A DNA stretch of 64,000 nucleotides from Faecalibacillus intestinalis (GCF_003024685.1 NZ_PYLQ01000010.1:23340-87339); one strand, 5' to 3'. Positions 24,452 through 33,888 are shown, numbered from the stretch's first letter. Translations and numbers: made by a program. The notes: generated by a model from the sequence alone, not told the origin.

Positions 24452-25742
24452 CTATTTTAAGTAAAGCATTATATATGTTTTAAAATACCTATCATCGTAT
24501 ATATATTCCATCGTACCATCATATTTATCAACACTATTTTTTATACTTTGAATTCCAATTCCGTGGTTTCTTTTATCTTTTTTTGTTGTTAGTAAATTCC
24601 CATCAATCTTCGTTATTGTGCTATTATATGTATTTTTTACCATGATATATAAGATATTTTTATCATATTTCATTTTTATATCTAAATACTTATCATTAGA
24701 GCATTTTTCTATTGCCTCTATTGAATTCTGTAAAACATTTATTAGAATTCTACTTATATCAAACGGCTCAATACTAATTTCTTCTGGAATTTTAATGCTA
24801 TAATCAACAGAAACTCCCTTTGATAATGCATTTTTTATAAAATAATTTAAAATGCTTGATATAACAGTATTTCCTGTATTTACAAAATCATCTTTATTTT
24901 TCGAAGAATCATCAATTCTTTTCAAATAAATTAGCGCTTCTTGTATATCAATTATTCTCTAATATTTTTCTTAAAGCAAATACATGTCCTTTAATATCAT
25001 GTTGTATCATTTTTACTTTTTCCCCTGTATCTTGTGCAATTAAAAGTTGATTATAAAAAACATTTCTTTCTTGTAAATAATATCTTGCCTCTAATTCTTT
25101 TTTATTTGCTTTTATTTTTTCATCAATGGATTTTATATATTCGCTATTAAGCTTATCAAATATATAAAAAATTAGAATATTAAAAAATAATAAAATCATT
25201 ACACTTGGTAAAAGCAAATTATTAGAAAAATCACCCTTATCTAAGAGTAAAAAAAGTAGTACGGTTCCACATGGAAATACTATTATTGAAATCCATTGTA
25301 TCTTTGGAATTAGAATCTCTTTTTGTATGAATGTATTTGTATGTAGTATTTGAACTATTATCAACAAAATAATTCTGCTTACAATAAGTCCTGTTATTTC
25401 CACATTACCCCATTTTAAAAAAATACCAATCAAAACAACAATGCATTCTACTAACATTGAAACACCATATACTAAAGCAACCGCAATGCACTTTTTTGAT
25501 AAACTTGATTTATACAAATTAGTAATCACAAACATACAAATAATATTAGTTACTAATGTCAAAAGTGAATTATGGCAAAACAAATATACGCTCGTTGTGG
25601 TTATATAATATAAAAAATAAACTGCAATTTTGTATTTTTGATATCTTTCTTCATCAAAAAATATTTTAAAAAATTTAAAAACAGTATATACAGTCAATAA
25701 ATTCGTTATAAGATACATATTTAGATGTAAAATATCTTTCAT
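24452..25742 (-). pseudogene. agrC: AgrC-like sensor histidine kinase split by a +1 frameshift
   Basis: Two frames make up one kinase. The first (24948-25742) has six or so membrane segments, a coiled coil and the phospho-acceptor region 'IQHDIKGHVFALRKILENN', then a stop. The second (24452-24925) continues with 'RIDDSSKNKDDF', the N-box 'LINVLQNSIEAIEK' and the G-box 'NHGIGIQSIKNSV'. Removing one T at about 24950 restores ILENN-DIQEALIYLKRIDD, the usual AgrC reading. So a single base insertion (or a sequencing error) separates the His box from the ATPase domain. The gene starts with an ATGA overlap with agrA. If real, the quorum signal from agrD would not be sensed by this cell. Confidence 0.88.
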
Positions 25743-26455
25743 GAATTATTCTCCCATCTATCCATTTGTTTTTTTCTTATATCTTGTCTTCTACTTTGAC
25801 TTATAGGTAGCAACTCTCCATTTATCATCTTTACTTCATTATATTTAAATTGTGCAATATAAACAGTATTCACTAAAATAGAACTATGAATTCTTATAAA
25901 TGAATCATTTAACTTTTGTTCAACATCATTCAACTTGCCATAAAACTTTATAATGTTATTTATGCAATGAATTTTAACTATCTTATTTTCACTTTCAAAG
26001 TAATAAATATCTTGTACATCTATCCTTTGATAACCTATTTTATTTTTAAATTTAAAAAATTCTTTCTTTTCTTTATTCAATTTAAGATACTGATCTAAAA
26101 CATTTCTTAAATCCTCTTTTTTAATAGGTTTAATAAGAAAATCAATAGGACGCGTTTTAAATAATGCCATTGCATAAGACGAATTATTTGATATATATAC
26201 TATATCTATTTTTTGTAGATTAAGCACATTCCTTATGTAACTTCCTAATTCATATCCCAATGTTTTTTTTAATTCAATATCTAAAAAAATTAGATCTATG
26301 TCATTATTATCTTCTAAGAACTTCTTTAATTTTGTTGTTTCATAAAACATGAAAATCTCATATTTTAAATTCCGTTCTCTACATATTTCTATGACTAAAT
26401 CTTCAAAACTAGAACAAAATATCTTATCATCATCACAAATTATCATTTTTAACAT
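25739..26455 (-). CDS. agrA: AgrA-like LytTR response regulator (238 aa)
   Basis: ATG at 26455 preceded by AGAAGG at 8 nt; a GTG three codons upstream (26464) is the alternative. Receiver domain with acidic pocket 'ICDDD', phospho-acceptor in 'IFLDIEL', and Lys in 'FLIKPIKK'. The C-terminal ~100 residues are a LytTR DNA-binding domain ('IYYFESENKIVKIHCINN', 'FIRIHSSILVNTVYI'). It follows the XRE gene without a gap and overlaps agrC. It should bind direct repeats upstream of agrD once phosphorylated; I could not define convincing LytTR boxes. Confidence 0.88.
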   Translation of the reverse strand: MLKMIICDDDKIFCSSFEDLVIEICRERNLKYEIFMFYETTKLKKFLEDNNDIDLIFLDIELKKTLGYELGSYIRNVLNLQKIDIVYISNNSSYAMALFKTRPIDFLIKPIKKEDLRNVLDQYLKLNKEKKEFFKFKNKIGYQRIDVQDIYYFESENKIVKIHCINNIIKFYGKLNDVEQKLNDSFIRIHSSILVNTVYIAQFKYNEVKMINGELLPISQSRRQDIRKKQMDRWENNS

Positions 26456-26460
26456 TATGT

Positions 26461-26790
26461 TCACCTTCTATTTTTATCAAGTAATGCATTAAGGGTTGCA
26501 GAAATTACATTTAATTCATAATCATTACATAATCTAATTTTTTGTATAACATTGCTCCTTAAAAAATCTTCTTTATCATAGTTATCATAAAATAAATAAT
26601 TTGCATCAATTGAAAACAATTGTATTATATTTCGTAATGTTCCATAACTAGGCAAATTACCCTCATTTTCTATTTTTTGTAAATATCTAGTAGAAATTCC
26701 TAATTTTTCTGCACATTCTTCCGTTGTATAATTATAACTTTCTCTCGCCTCTTTAATTATATTTCCTGCTGAGTTCGTATTTTTAGACAT
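26461..26790 (-). CDS. XRE-family transcriptional regulator (109 aa)
   Basis: A Cro/CI-type helix-turn-helix at residues ~9-65 ('IIKEARESYNYTTEECAEKL', 'GISTRYLQKIENEGNLPSY'), followed by a short helical tail. GAGGTG precedes the ATG. First gene of the agrAC operon; it overlaps the ribosome binding site of agrA. Likely controls the agr-Rhs cargo; target unproven. Confidence 0.85.
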   Translation of the reverse strand: MSKNTNSAGNIIKEARESYNYTTEECAEKLGISTRYLQKIENEGNLPSYGTLRNIIQLFSIDANYLFYDNYDKEDFLRSNVIQKIRLCNDYELNVISATLNALLDKNRR

Positions 26791-26822
26791 AATAGTTCAC
26801 CTCAAATAAGAGTTTATCCATT

Positions 26823-26850
26823 ATTATAAATGCCTAACACGATACGTCAG
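26823..26850 (-). promoter_or_regulatory. Sigma-A-type promoter of the XRE-agrA-agrC operon
   Basis: Minus strand: -35 CTGACG (26850-26845), 16-bp spacer, -10 TATAAT (26828-26823), about 33 bp before the XRE start codon. Confidence 0.55.
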
Positions 26851-26867
26851 TTCTTTTATCACGAACA

Positions 26868-27345
26868 ATTGTAACATATATTTTAAATAATACATATTTA
26901 TGTTTCATTTTTTCCACCTTAAAGCTTTATAATGAGAATTTAATGATCATGTAAACACCATATAATATCAACATCTAGTTTTTAAAATATAATTTATAAT
27001 TTTCATATTCTCAATTTTATTAACATATTGTGTAATTTGATGGTATATTATTCATAAATAAATCAACGAAATTAAACAATTCAAGTTACGTAGCTTTTGA
27101 AAAATAACTTAATGAACCATATGACATATCTTTTTGAATAAGATTTTATATTTACAAAATCCTACAGACAACAATTACCTGTTTCAGATGGTCAATTAAG
27201 AAAAATAATATAAGTTTACTTATTCTATTTCTAATATATAAAGCATTTTACTTCCTGTAATAATTTTTAGGCAACTAGTTACAGGGATGACATAACTGCA
27301 CCATCCCTATGTACTTATATAATTACAAATATCCCAAGATAAAGA
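26868..27345. other. Non-coding region between transfer genes and agr cargo
   Basis: AT-rich, no convincing gene. Near its left-to-right end it has nested inverted repeats: CCTGTAA...TTACAGG (27253-27285 region) and AGGGATG...CATCCCT (27283-27308). These could be a terminator region or a junction scar left by insertion of the agr-Rhs cargo into the ICE backbone. Confidence 0.4.
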
Positions 27346-27603
27346 TTAATTAAAAAAATACATGTTAGATGTATTTCCATTGTTTTCTCTTTTTCTTGGG
27401 ATTTTTATTATGAGTTCTTCTTCTACAAGTATCTTTATTTGCTTTCTTACTGTTCTTTCTGACAGTCCTGTATCATTGACAATTGTTTTAACTGATGGAA
27501 AACAAGACCATGTTTTCCTGTTTGCGTATCGTAGTAATGCTCTATATACCATTCTTCCTGCTGGAGTTACATTTGCACTTGATACTTTTGTATAAAAATA
27601 CAT
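27346..27603 (-). CDS. Helix-turn-helix protein at end of transfer operon (85 aa)
   Basis: Start taken at 27603 (MYFYTKVSSANV), with AAGGA just upstream, 8 bp past the coupling-protein stop; a frame opening at 27636 overlaps that gene and has no signal. The winged HTH 'CFPSVKTIVNDTGLSERTVR' plus 'KQIKILVEEELI' is of the HTH_36 type found in replication initiators and plasmid regulators. The hairpin AAATACAT/ATGTATTT plus T-run inside its last codons doubles as a terminator, so this is the final gene of the transfer operon. Confidence 0.75.
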   Translation of the reverse strand: MYFYTKVSSANVTPAGRMVYRALLRYANRKTWSCFPSVKTIVNDTGLSERTVRKQIKILVEEELIIKIPRKRENNGNTSNMYFFN

Positions 27604-27610
27604 ATAATCC

Positions 27611-29350
27611 TTATTCAACTTTGACACCCGCCTCATTTATTATTTTTTTAAGATCGAATTTTATATTGTCATCTTTTTCAAATTTATATTTTAAAATTGA
27701 TGTGATCTTATTTATATCTGCATATTTAACTTCTCTCTGTACTCTTTGGTTGACTTGATATTCCTTGTCCAACTTTATCTTCCACTTAATGAATAATCTT
27801 AATACTGTTTTCATTGGATGCATTCCAGTCTTCATCAAAATAAAATGACCCTTTGGCATACTCTTTAATTCATCTGTTGTCATAAGAGGTCTTTCTATCA
27901 TTTGTAAAGACTGTGATGGATCATTTTTCCCTTTACTAACTGATCCACTCATGACAGTCTTTGATCCAAGATTTTCACTCATTACTTTCGCTGTTTCTGA
28001 ATTAGGTGCAAAACCGCCAAATAGTGTATCCTGACAGTTATCCACAATAATACTCGCTCCTTCTTTTCCATAATTCTTTTCTAACTGTGCCAATGATTGA
28101 ATAATTGCCACTATGGAAATATTTCTTGATCTGGATGCCGAAAACATCATTTCTGCTGATTCAATTTTAGGGATAGTTCCAATTTCATCTAGATACATAA
28201 TAACCTTTCTTTTTAATCTTCCACCCTGACTATCAGCACAAACCAACATTTCTCGATAATACTGTTGAATAAAAAGAGAAATCAAAAAGTGTTTTGTATT
28301 ATCTTCTTCAGGCATTACCAGAAAGATTGCAGATTTTTCACTGCAAAATTTCTCTATATCAACTGTGGTTTCGAAACACAATATCTGTTCAATCTCAGAA
28401 TCAATAAATGCATTTAAACGAGATAAAACAGTAGAAAGAACAGACATCATTGCCTGTTCTCCTGTATTCAAAGCAGCTCCAGCAAACCACTTTGCTTTAT
28501 GATTGTCAGGCAAATAATCAAGCAGGATCTGAAACTGTGTTTTCCCTTTTATTCCAGAAGGTTTCAACAGATCCTGAACAAGTTTAAATACACTGACAAT
28601 ATGCCTTTCTCCGTCATCACAAAATTCAGAAATAATTAAAATGATACTTGTAAGAAGTCCCTCTGCTGAATCATAAAAGAATGAGTTTTGACCATAGCTT
28701 GATGCGCTTTCTCCATCAGAAAAGATAATTGTTTTAGCAATTATTTTGGCGTACTTTTCTGTCTTGGCTTTTAAAGACAAATCATTTCTGTTTTGTTTGT
28801 ACTGATCCATATATTTATTGACCATATGAAGCATATTGTTTCCATCTGAAAAAAGAGGATTTCTTAAGTCAATAACTGAAATATTGTACCCATAATAGTC
28901 ATGAGCAATTCCACCATAATTACGATACAGATCACCTTTTGTATCTGTTGTTATAAAAGAGACTCCACTGGCACAGGCATATTCTAAATTTGGGTATAAA
29001 AAATGGGCTGTTTTTCCAACACCAGCTGCACCAATCATCAACAAATGAATATCATCACAATCAACATATCCAAATGTTTTTCCAAAGTTTATTTTACTTC
29101 CTACAACCAATCCCTGTGATTTCGGAAGATCAATACCTTTTCTCCACTTCACACTGTCAAATTCAATATATTTCAAGCTTTGATGAACCTCTTTATCTGT
29201 CGCAAATCGAGCTGTTCCGTATTGTCCATCACCAACTGTTTTCGATTTGATCTTATTCAGATTATAGTTTCCATTAAAATACACAGCACATCCTATAAAA
29301 AGAAAAAATAAAATACCAAACGCTATAAATATTCCTTGTGATTTTGTCAT
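27611..29350 (-). CDS. VirD4/TraG-type coupling protein (579 aa)
   Basis: Two hydrophobic segments at the N-terminus, Walker A 'GAAGVGKT' at residues 107-114, Walker B 'VIMYLDEIG', and the conserved 'ISIVAIIQSLAQLEKNYG' and 'TLFGGFAPNSETAKVMSENLG' motifs of type IV coupling proteins. It docks the relaxase-DNA complex onto the mating channel. It lies downstream of the primase and relaxase genes, as in many Firmicute ICEs. Length fits the family. Confidence 0.95.
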   Translation of the reverse strand: MTKSQGIFIAFGILFFLFIGCAVYFNGNYNLNKIKSKTVGDGQYGTARFATDKEVHQSLKYIEFDSVKWRKGIDLPKSQGLVVGSKINFGKTFGYVDCDDIHLLMIGAAGVGKTAHFLYPNLEYACASGVSFITTDTKGDLYRNYGGIAHDYYGYNISVIDLRNPLFSDGNNMLHMVNKYMDQYKQNRNDLSLKAKTEKYAKIIAKTIIFSDGESASSYGQNSFFYDSAEGLLTSIILIISEFCDDGERHIVSVFKLVQDLLKPSGIKGKTQFQILLDYLPDNHKAKWFAGAALNTGEQAMMSVLSTVLSRLNAFIDSEIEQILCFETTVDIEKFCSEKSAIFLVMPEEDNTKHFLISLFIQQYYREMLVCADSQGGRLKRKVIMYLDEIGTIPKIESAEMMFSASRSRNISIVAIIQSLAQLEKNYGKEGASIIVDNCQDTLFGGFAPNSETAKVMSENLGSKTVMSGSVSKGKNDPSQSLQMIERPLMTTDELKSMPKGHFILMKTGMHPMKTVLRLFIKWKIKLDKEYQVNQRVQREVKYADINKITSILKYKFEKDDNIKFDLKKIINEAGVKVE

Positions 29351-29376
29351 CTTTTTTTCTCACCTTCTTCACCTAT

Positions 29377-31002
29377 TCATTCAAATCCTTTCATTTGAAA
29401 AGACTCCTCATAATTTTCAACTGGTTCAACATATTCACTGATAATATTCAAAGCCTCATCATAGCTTTTCGCATTGAAAGTTATTCTTTCAAACATCTCG
29501 TTGGCTTTTTCTTCATACCCTGCACTTTTCAATGTTCTTGAGGCAATACCCATAAGATTAAAAATATTTCCATCTTCACCTATCATCTTTGCCTTTGGTC
29601 GTTCTTCTTCAAGAAGACCATATGCCTGTTTATTTTCCATAGCTTTATAAATCTCCCTTCTATAATGAACATCCATATAAAAAAGACCTGTAGATAAATT
29701 TCTACACGCCTTTACTAGATTATTTCTGTTATTTTCTTTAACACAGTTTTTATAGTCAGCTACTGACTGACAAACATTTTCAAACATCTTTTTTGTATTG
29801 CCATTGTCCCTATAACTTCTATAATCCTGTTTCAAATATGACCAGACTGGTGAATCATCTGATAATGGGTGAGAGAATCCTAAAAGAGAATGCTCATGAA
29901 TCATTGTCATTTTTAAAAGTCTATCCAACTGCGTCTGAAACTTAAAATCATCTCGTGGTTCTTTTCCATTAAAAGAATAATAGAACTTGGCAAAAAGCGA
30001 ATCAAATTCATCTTCTTGAAATCTGTCTTTTACAATTGTTTTAAAATCACTTTTAATATTTGAAACATATTTCATTGCTTCCTGATATTTGGGACTGTCC
30101 GTTGATTTAATAAATTCAACATTGTTTTGTTCTTTCAGATCTTCATTAAAATCTTTATTTCTTGCACGAATACATGAAATAGTGTAACTGCCTTTTTCAT
30201 TTAGAAAATCACTTATTCTCTCTGCTCCTTCGATACCTGCAATATCATGATCCAGACACAAATAAATTTCATTAATATTTGGATAAACATCTAAAAAATG
30301 ATCCAGTCCTATTTTAGAAAGTCCATTCAAAGCAATATAACTGTTTTCCATCCAATTCTCTTTGTTTAAAGAAATATAGGAAAGCATATCAATCGGTGCT
30401 TCAAAAACATAGACCTTGTTGGATGATCCTTTATAATGAAACGGATATAATGGATCAGAGCCTTCTATATTTCCTCTAAATGACTGATTTTTACCATAAG
30501 TTGCAGTACCTCTTTTATGCCCATGACGAGCCACACCATTTTCATCCAAACCAACAAATACAGCATTGTGATATTCCTTATCTTCGTAGATCAAACCTTT
30601 TCTTACAAATTCATCAATGACTTCCTTATCAAGAAATCTTGTTTTTAAAAGATATCCATAGACCCTGTTTAAAGTTTCATTTTTTTCAGGAAGTTTAAAC
30701 TCTGCCTTCTCTGTTTTTTCATAAGGAACTGACATTTGAAGATCACCCACATTGGATAGAAGAAATTCCACAGCCTGCTTAAAATTATAGTTAAAATATC
30801 TTTGAACAAACGCTATTGGATAACCACCTGCTTCTGCCTTCCAATCATAAAAGCGATTACCTCTTACAGTAATACTTGTATGCCTTGCCCATCTCATATC
30901 CTTTCCTGATTTTATGAGTGCTTCACCTTGCATTTGAAGAAAAGATGCAATATCAACTGAATTAGCCATTGCAATCTGTTCTTCACTGAACATTCTTGCC
31001 AT
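29377..31002 (-). CDS. Toprim-domain primase-like protein (541 aa)
   Basis: N-terminal region 'VDIASFLQMQGEALIKSGKD...ITVRGNRFYDWKAEAGGYPI' is a CHC2-like DNA primase zinc-region relative (DUF3991 type), followed by a Toprim domain with 'FEAPIDMLSYISL' and 'IYLCLDHDIAGIEGAERI' (Glu, then DxD). The C-terminal ~250 residues are helical and shared with other ICE primases. It probably primes the complementary strand after transfer. Its ATG overlaps the stop of a tiny upstream gene (TAATG). Confidence 0.9.
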   Translation of the reverse strand: MARMFSEEQIAMANSVDIASFLQMQGEALIKSGKDMRWARHTSITVRGNRFYDWKAEAGGYPIAFVQRYFNYNFKQAVEFLLSNVGDLQMSVPYEKTEKAEFKLPEKNETLNRVYGYLLKTRFLDKEVIDEFVRKGLIYEDKEYHNAVFVGLDENGVARHGHKRGTATYGKNQSFRGNIEGSDPLYPFHYKGSSNKVYVFEAPIDMLSYISLNKENWMENSYIALNGLSKIGLDHFLDVYPNINEIYLCLDHDIAGIEGAERISDFLNEKGSYTISCIRARNKDFNEDLKEQNNVEFIKSTDSPKYQEAMKYVSNIKSDFKTIVKDRFQEDEFDSLFAKFYYSFNGKEPRDDFKFQTQLDRLLKMTMIHEHSLLGFSHPLSDDSPVWSYLKQDYRSYRDNGNTKKMFENVCQSVADYKNCVKENNRNNLVKACRNLSTGLFYMDVHYRREIYKAMENKQAYGLLEEERPKAKMIGEDGNIFNLMGIASRTLKSAGYEEKANEMFERITFNAKSYDEALNIISEYVEPVENYEESFQMKGFE

Positions 31003-31115
31003 TACTGATGCCTCCCTGCTTTTTTCTTTTTGTTTTGCTTTTTACCTTTGATTGACTTTACTTTCATAGATTCATCTTTTTGTATATGCGTAATGCTTTT
31101 AATTTTATCCTTCAT
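31002..31115 (-). CDS. Tiny lysine-rich protein (37 aa) coupled to the primase gene
   Basis: AAAGGTG precedes the ATG at 31115; the product begins MKDKIKSITHIQKDESMKVK and ends GKKQNKKKKAGRHQ, with its stop overlapping the primase start (TAATG). Thirteen lysines in 37 residues. Translational coupling and a good ribosome binding site argue it is real; it may be a nucleic-acid-binding peptide or only a coupling leader. Confidence 0.55.
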   Translation of the reverse strand: MKDKIKSITHIQKDESMKVKSIKGKKQNKKKKAGRHQ

Positions 31116-31137
31116 ATCTTTCACCTTTTTCTTCAAA

Positions 31138-33081
31138 TTAAAAACGAAATGAATGATCATCTTCTCTATGACCCGTTGCACTTCGTTTTCTTATTAATTT
31201 CTGTTTGAGTTTATGTTCGACTCCTGTAAGAATGGTATTTCTTATTGGCAACTCATTTTCAATGATTCTTCCAATATGACGAAACATTCTTGTTGTCATC
31301 ATACTTAATGGAACTTCTTTTATATCATCTATATGATCTAAAAAATATTGAGCGTATTCATTTCCATTTTCAGCGGCCAATGTTAATAGCTTTATAGCTC
31401 TTTCTTTATCCTTTTCAACATCTTTTCCTAAAAGGTACATTTTGCCTAAATAATACTGTGCATATTCATTTCTATATTCACAGGCTTTATTCAAATAATA
31501 AATTCCCTGCTCTACATTCTTTTCAGTAACTTCACCTTCAACAAGAATTTTACCAATTTTAAATTGTGCTACTGAAAAATTTTCATCTGCCGACTGATAA
31601 AGATAATGAACATACAAATCATCATCCCCTAATTCCCTATAGATATTTGCTAGTCGGTTATAAGCAAATTTGTTATCACCACTTTGTTTATAACATTCTA
31701 TTGCCTTATCCAAATCACGATCTATATAGAATCCATCATGATAGATTTTACCAAGTATATATTTAGATAATGGAAGTTCACATTTTTCAAGCCATTCTAT
31801 ACTTTCTGGAATCATTTCAAATTCATTGTTTTTAATTGCTAAATTGATATCACCTATTTTTCTATAGTCCCGCCTTATTTTATATTCTTTCAACAAACTA
31901 TTTTCTTCATTAAATTCCACACCTAATTCATTAGTCACATCATCCAATTCACTATTGCCGAAATTATGAATATCTTCAAAATCCTGCATGACCATATTTA
32001 AAATCATATTCTTGATGCTTTTAAATTCTTTTTGTTCAAGAAGTGGTAAACGTTCAAGGACAGTGTCATTATATGTCTCATTGACTTGTTGTTTATATAG
32101 ATACCATTGTTCATATAGCTGTGCAATATTTTCATCCTTTTCAAGTTCTCTTAAAATATCACTGATGATCTGCTTTGATTCCTTTGGAATATAGGCATAC
32201 ATCATTCTTCCATGATAATCTTTCAAGCTCATTTTGAGTTTTAAAAGGTCATTAAAAATCTGTGAACTGTCAAAATGTTCATGATCCATTCCATTTAAAA
32301 TTTCAACGACTTTTTCTTTACTGTATTTTTTTATTTCATCTCGATTGGCAGTTTGATTTTCATAAATATGTAAAAGATCATTTTTAAAAATACTTCCAGC
32401 ATACTGTTTTCTGATTGACTCTATTCCTTTTTTAGTTAAATAACCCTCTTTAGGATTCTTTGAATAGGCAACCATATGAATATGAGGATGATACCCTTCA
32501 TTATGAAAAGCAGCAAACCATTTGAGATTGTTCGGATCTATCTTCATTGCCTTTGCCAGATCATTTCTTTTTTCCTGACAAAGTGACATCCAGCTTTGAA
32601 CTGAATCAAAGCCTAAACGGGTAGCATCCTCTCTTTTTATAGAAATGATATGTGTCCAGACGTTGCCTTCATGTTCTCCTATTTCTTTGACAACATCATT
32701 CAGTTCAAATTGAAGACCTGCATCTGAAAACAAACCATGCTCACCAAGTTTTTCTACTCTAGGACGATGTGAAATATAATCTATATAATTTTCCTTTGTT
32801 GCAATATCATCAAGATTAGTATCTATCACACTCGATATAAATTCACTGGCATTTTCTCTTGTTGGATTTTCTTTGAAATCATTATATTCAAACATCCCTG
32901 TTGCAGTTGGATAATCATTTATAAGCTGCTGAATAAGTTTATGCTGTTTCTTTGTTGCCTTCATATTTCCATAATCACTTTTGAACTTTTCTACGCCTTC
33001 TCTGGTAGCAATATAATTCACATAATATTCTTTATGACTTTTACCTTTCATATATCCTGACTTAACAATAATCCTTACCAT
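31138..33081 (-). CDS. MobP-type relaxase with Sel1-like repeats (647 aa)
   Basis: ATG at 33081 (MVRIIVKSGYMKGK) chosen; a TTG four codons upstream is possible. The N-terminal ~210 residues are the relaxase: 'YYVNYIATREG' near residue 20 holds candidate catalytic tyrosines and 'HNEGYHPHIHM' (H193, H198, H200, H202) is the metal-binding three-His motif. It resembles the MobP3/MobL group. From about residue 440 there are four or so Sel1-like repeats ('LGKIYHDGFYIDRDLDKAIECYK', 'YLGKMYLLGKDVEKDKERAI'). The relaxase nicks oriT and pilots the strand; the Sel1 part is likely a protein-binding scaffold. A terminator lies between it and the upstream gene. Confidence 0.9.
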   Translation of the reverse strand: MVRIIVKSGYMKGKSHKEYYVNYIATREGVEKFKSDYGNMKATKKQHKLIQQLINDYPTATGMFEYNDFKENPTRENASEFISSVIDTNLDDIATKENYIDYISHRPRVEKLGEHGLFSDAGLQFELNDVVKEIGEHEGNVWTHIISIKREDATRLGFDSVQSWMSLCQEKRNDLAKAMKIDPNNLKWFAAFHNEGYHPHIHMVAYSKNPKEGYLTKKGIESIRKQYAGSIFKNDLLHIYENQTANRDEIKKYSKEKVVEILNGMDHEHFDSSQIFNDLLKLKMSLKDYHGRMMYAYIPKESKQIISDILRELEKDENIAQLYEQWYLYKQQVNETYNDTVLERLPLLEQKEFKSIKNMILNMVMQDFEDIHNFGNSELDDVTNELGVEFNEENSLLKEYKIRRDYRKIGDINLAIKNNEFEMIPESIEWLEKCELPLSKYILGKIYHDGFYIDRDLDKAIECYKQSGDNKFAYNRLANIYRELGDDDLYVHYLYQSADENFSVAQFKIGKILVEGEVTEKNVEQGIYYLNKACEYRNEYAQYYLGKMYLLGKDVEKDKERAIKLLTLAAENGNEYAQYFLDHIDDIKEVPLSMMTTRMFRHIGRIIENELPIRNTILTGVEHKLKQKLIRKRSATGHREDDHSFRF

Positions 33082-33094
33082 AATCTTTACCAAA

Positions 33095-33123
33095 TAAAAA
33101 AGGAAACCTTTTTAAAGTTTCCT
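33095..33123 (-). terminator. Terminator upstream of the relaxase gene
   Basis: AGGAAAC and GTTTCCT arms (33101-33123 region) with TTTTTT following on the minus strand, 13 bp after the stop of the 33136-33429 gene. It insulates, or allows read-through control of, the relaxase operon. Confidence 0.8.
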
Positions 33124-33135
33124 AACATATACTTC

Positions 33136-33429
33136 CTATCTTCTATTAAAAAATACATCTGCAAGATCATATCCCAAATACAATGCCTCTTTAAAAATAA
33201 CTATTTCATTTTCAAGTTCTATTTCTGATGAACATCCTATCCATTCTTCATTTATTTTGCTTGCTTCTTCCTCACCATATACTTGTATCAATGCCTTCAT
33301 AATTTTTTTATGAATTTCATCTCTGATTTTATTTAACTCACATTTTTTTGAAGAATCCTTTCTAGTATTTTCATAGAATAAGTCATCTCCATAATAAAGT
33401 TGTTTTATAAATTCATCCTGTTTTGACAT
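33136..33429 (-). CDS. Small protein of the mobilisation module (97 aa)
   Basis: ATG at 33429 (MSKQDEFIKQLYYGD), with AAAGGA 9 nt upstream. Mostly helical and acidic, similar in style to short DUF6809-type ICE proteins ('QDEFIKQLYYGDD...'). It lies between the ribbon-helix-helix gene and the relaxase. No catalytic motif. Function unknown; may belong to the relaxosome. Confidence 0.7.
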   Translation of the reverse strand: MSKQDEFIKQLYYGDDLFYENTRKDSSKKCELNKIRDEIHKKIMKALIQVYGEEEASKINEEWIGCSSEIELENEIVIFKEALYLGYDLADVFFNRR

Positions 33430-33489
33430 GTAGATCATTCCTTTCTAGACGACATACTATCACAACAGTTTTTATATAGCTATTATGAA

Positions 33490-33888
33490 TCAGGAACCTT
33501 TTTGATATTTATTTATTTCTTCAAAACTTATCTTGCCATTGGTTGCTTTAACTTCGTTCATACATTTCACTCTTAATTTTTTAAGAGTGTCATTATCAAC
33601 ATCAGCTATTGCTGAAAGAACATTCATGACCATTGAAAGCTCCACTGTATTTTTATAAAGCAATTTTGAAATACGATCTTCACTTGACTTAACAGTTCCT
33701 TGAACAGCACTTGAAATAGCAACAGGCAAATACTGATTTTCCAACGTTGAACGATTGTACCCATCATAAAACTTAATTGCTCTTTCAATAAACTCACTTC
33801 GACTTTTACTGTCATCCGTTTTTGTCATTTCATCCAGTCTGTCCATCACATCTTGACTTAGCCAGATCGTTGTTCTTTTCTTATTCAC
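33490..33888 (-). CDS. Ribbon-helix-helix DNA-binding protein, relaxosome accessory candidate (132 aa)
   Basis: N-terminal beta-strand 'KRTTIWLSQDVMDRLDEMTK' followed by 'SRSEFIERAIKFYDGY', a standard ribbon-helix-helix fold. The C-terminal part is helical. It is the first gene downstream of the palindrome-rich candidate oriT region and two genes upstream of the relaxase, the usual position of MobC/TraY-like accessory proteins that bind oriT. It may also repress its own operon. Confidence 0.82.
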   Translation of the reverse strand: MNKKRTTIWLSQDVMDRLDEMTKTDDSKSRSEFIERAIKFYDGYNRSTLENQYLPVAISSAVQGTVKSSEDRISKLLYKNTVELSMVMNVLSAIADVDNDTLKKLRVKCMNEVKATNGKISFEEINKYQKGS

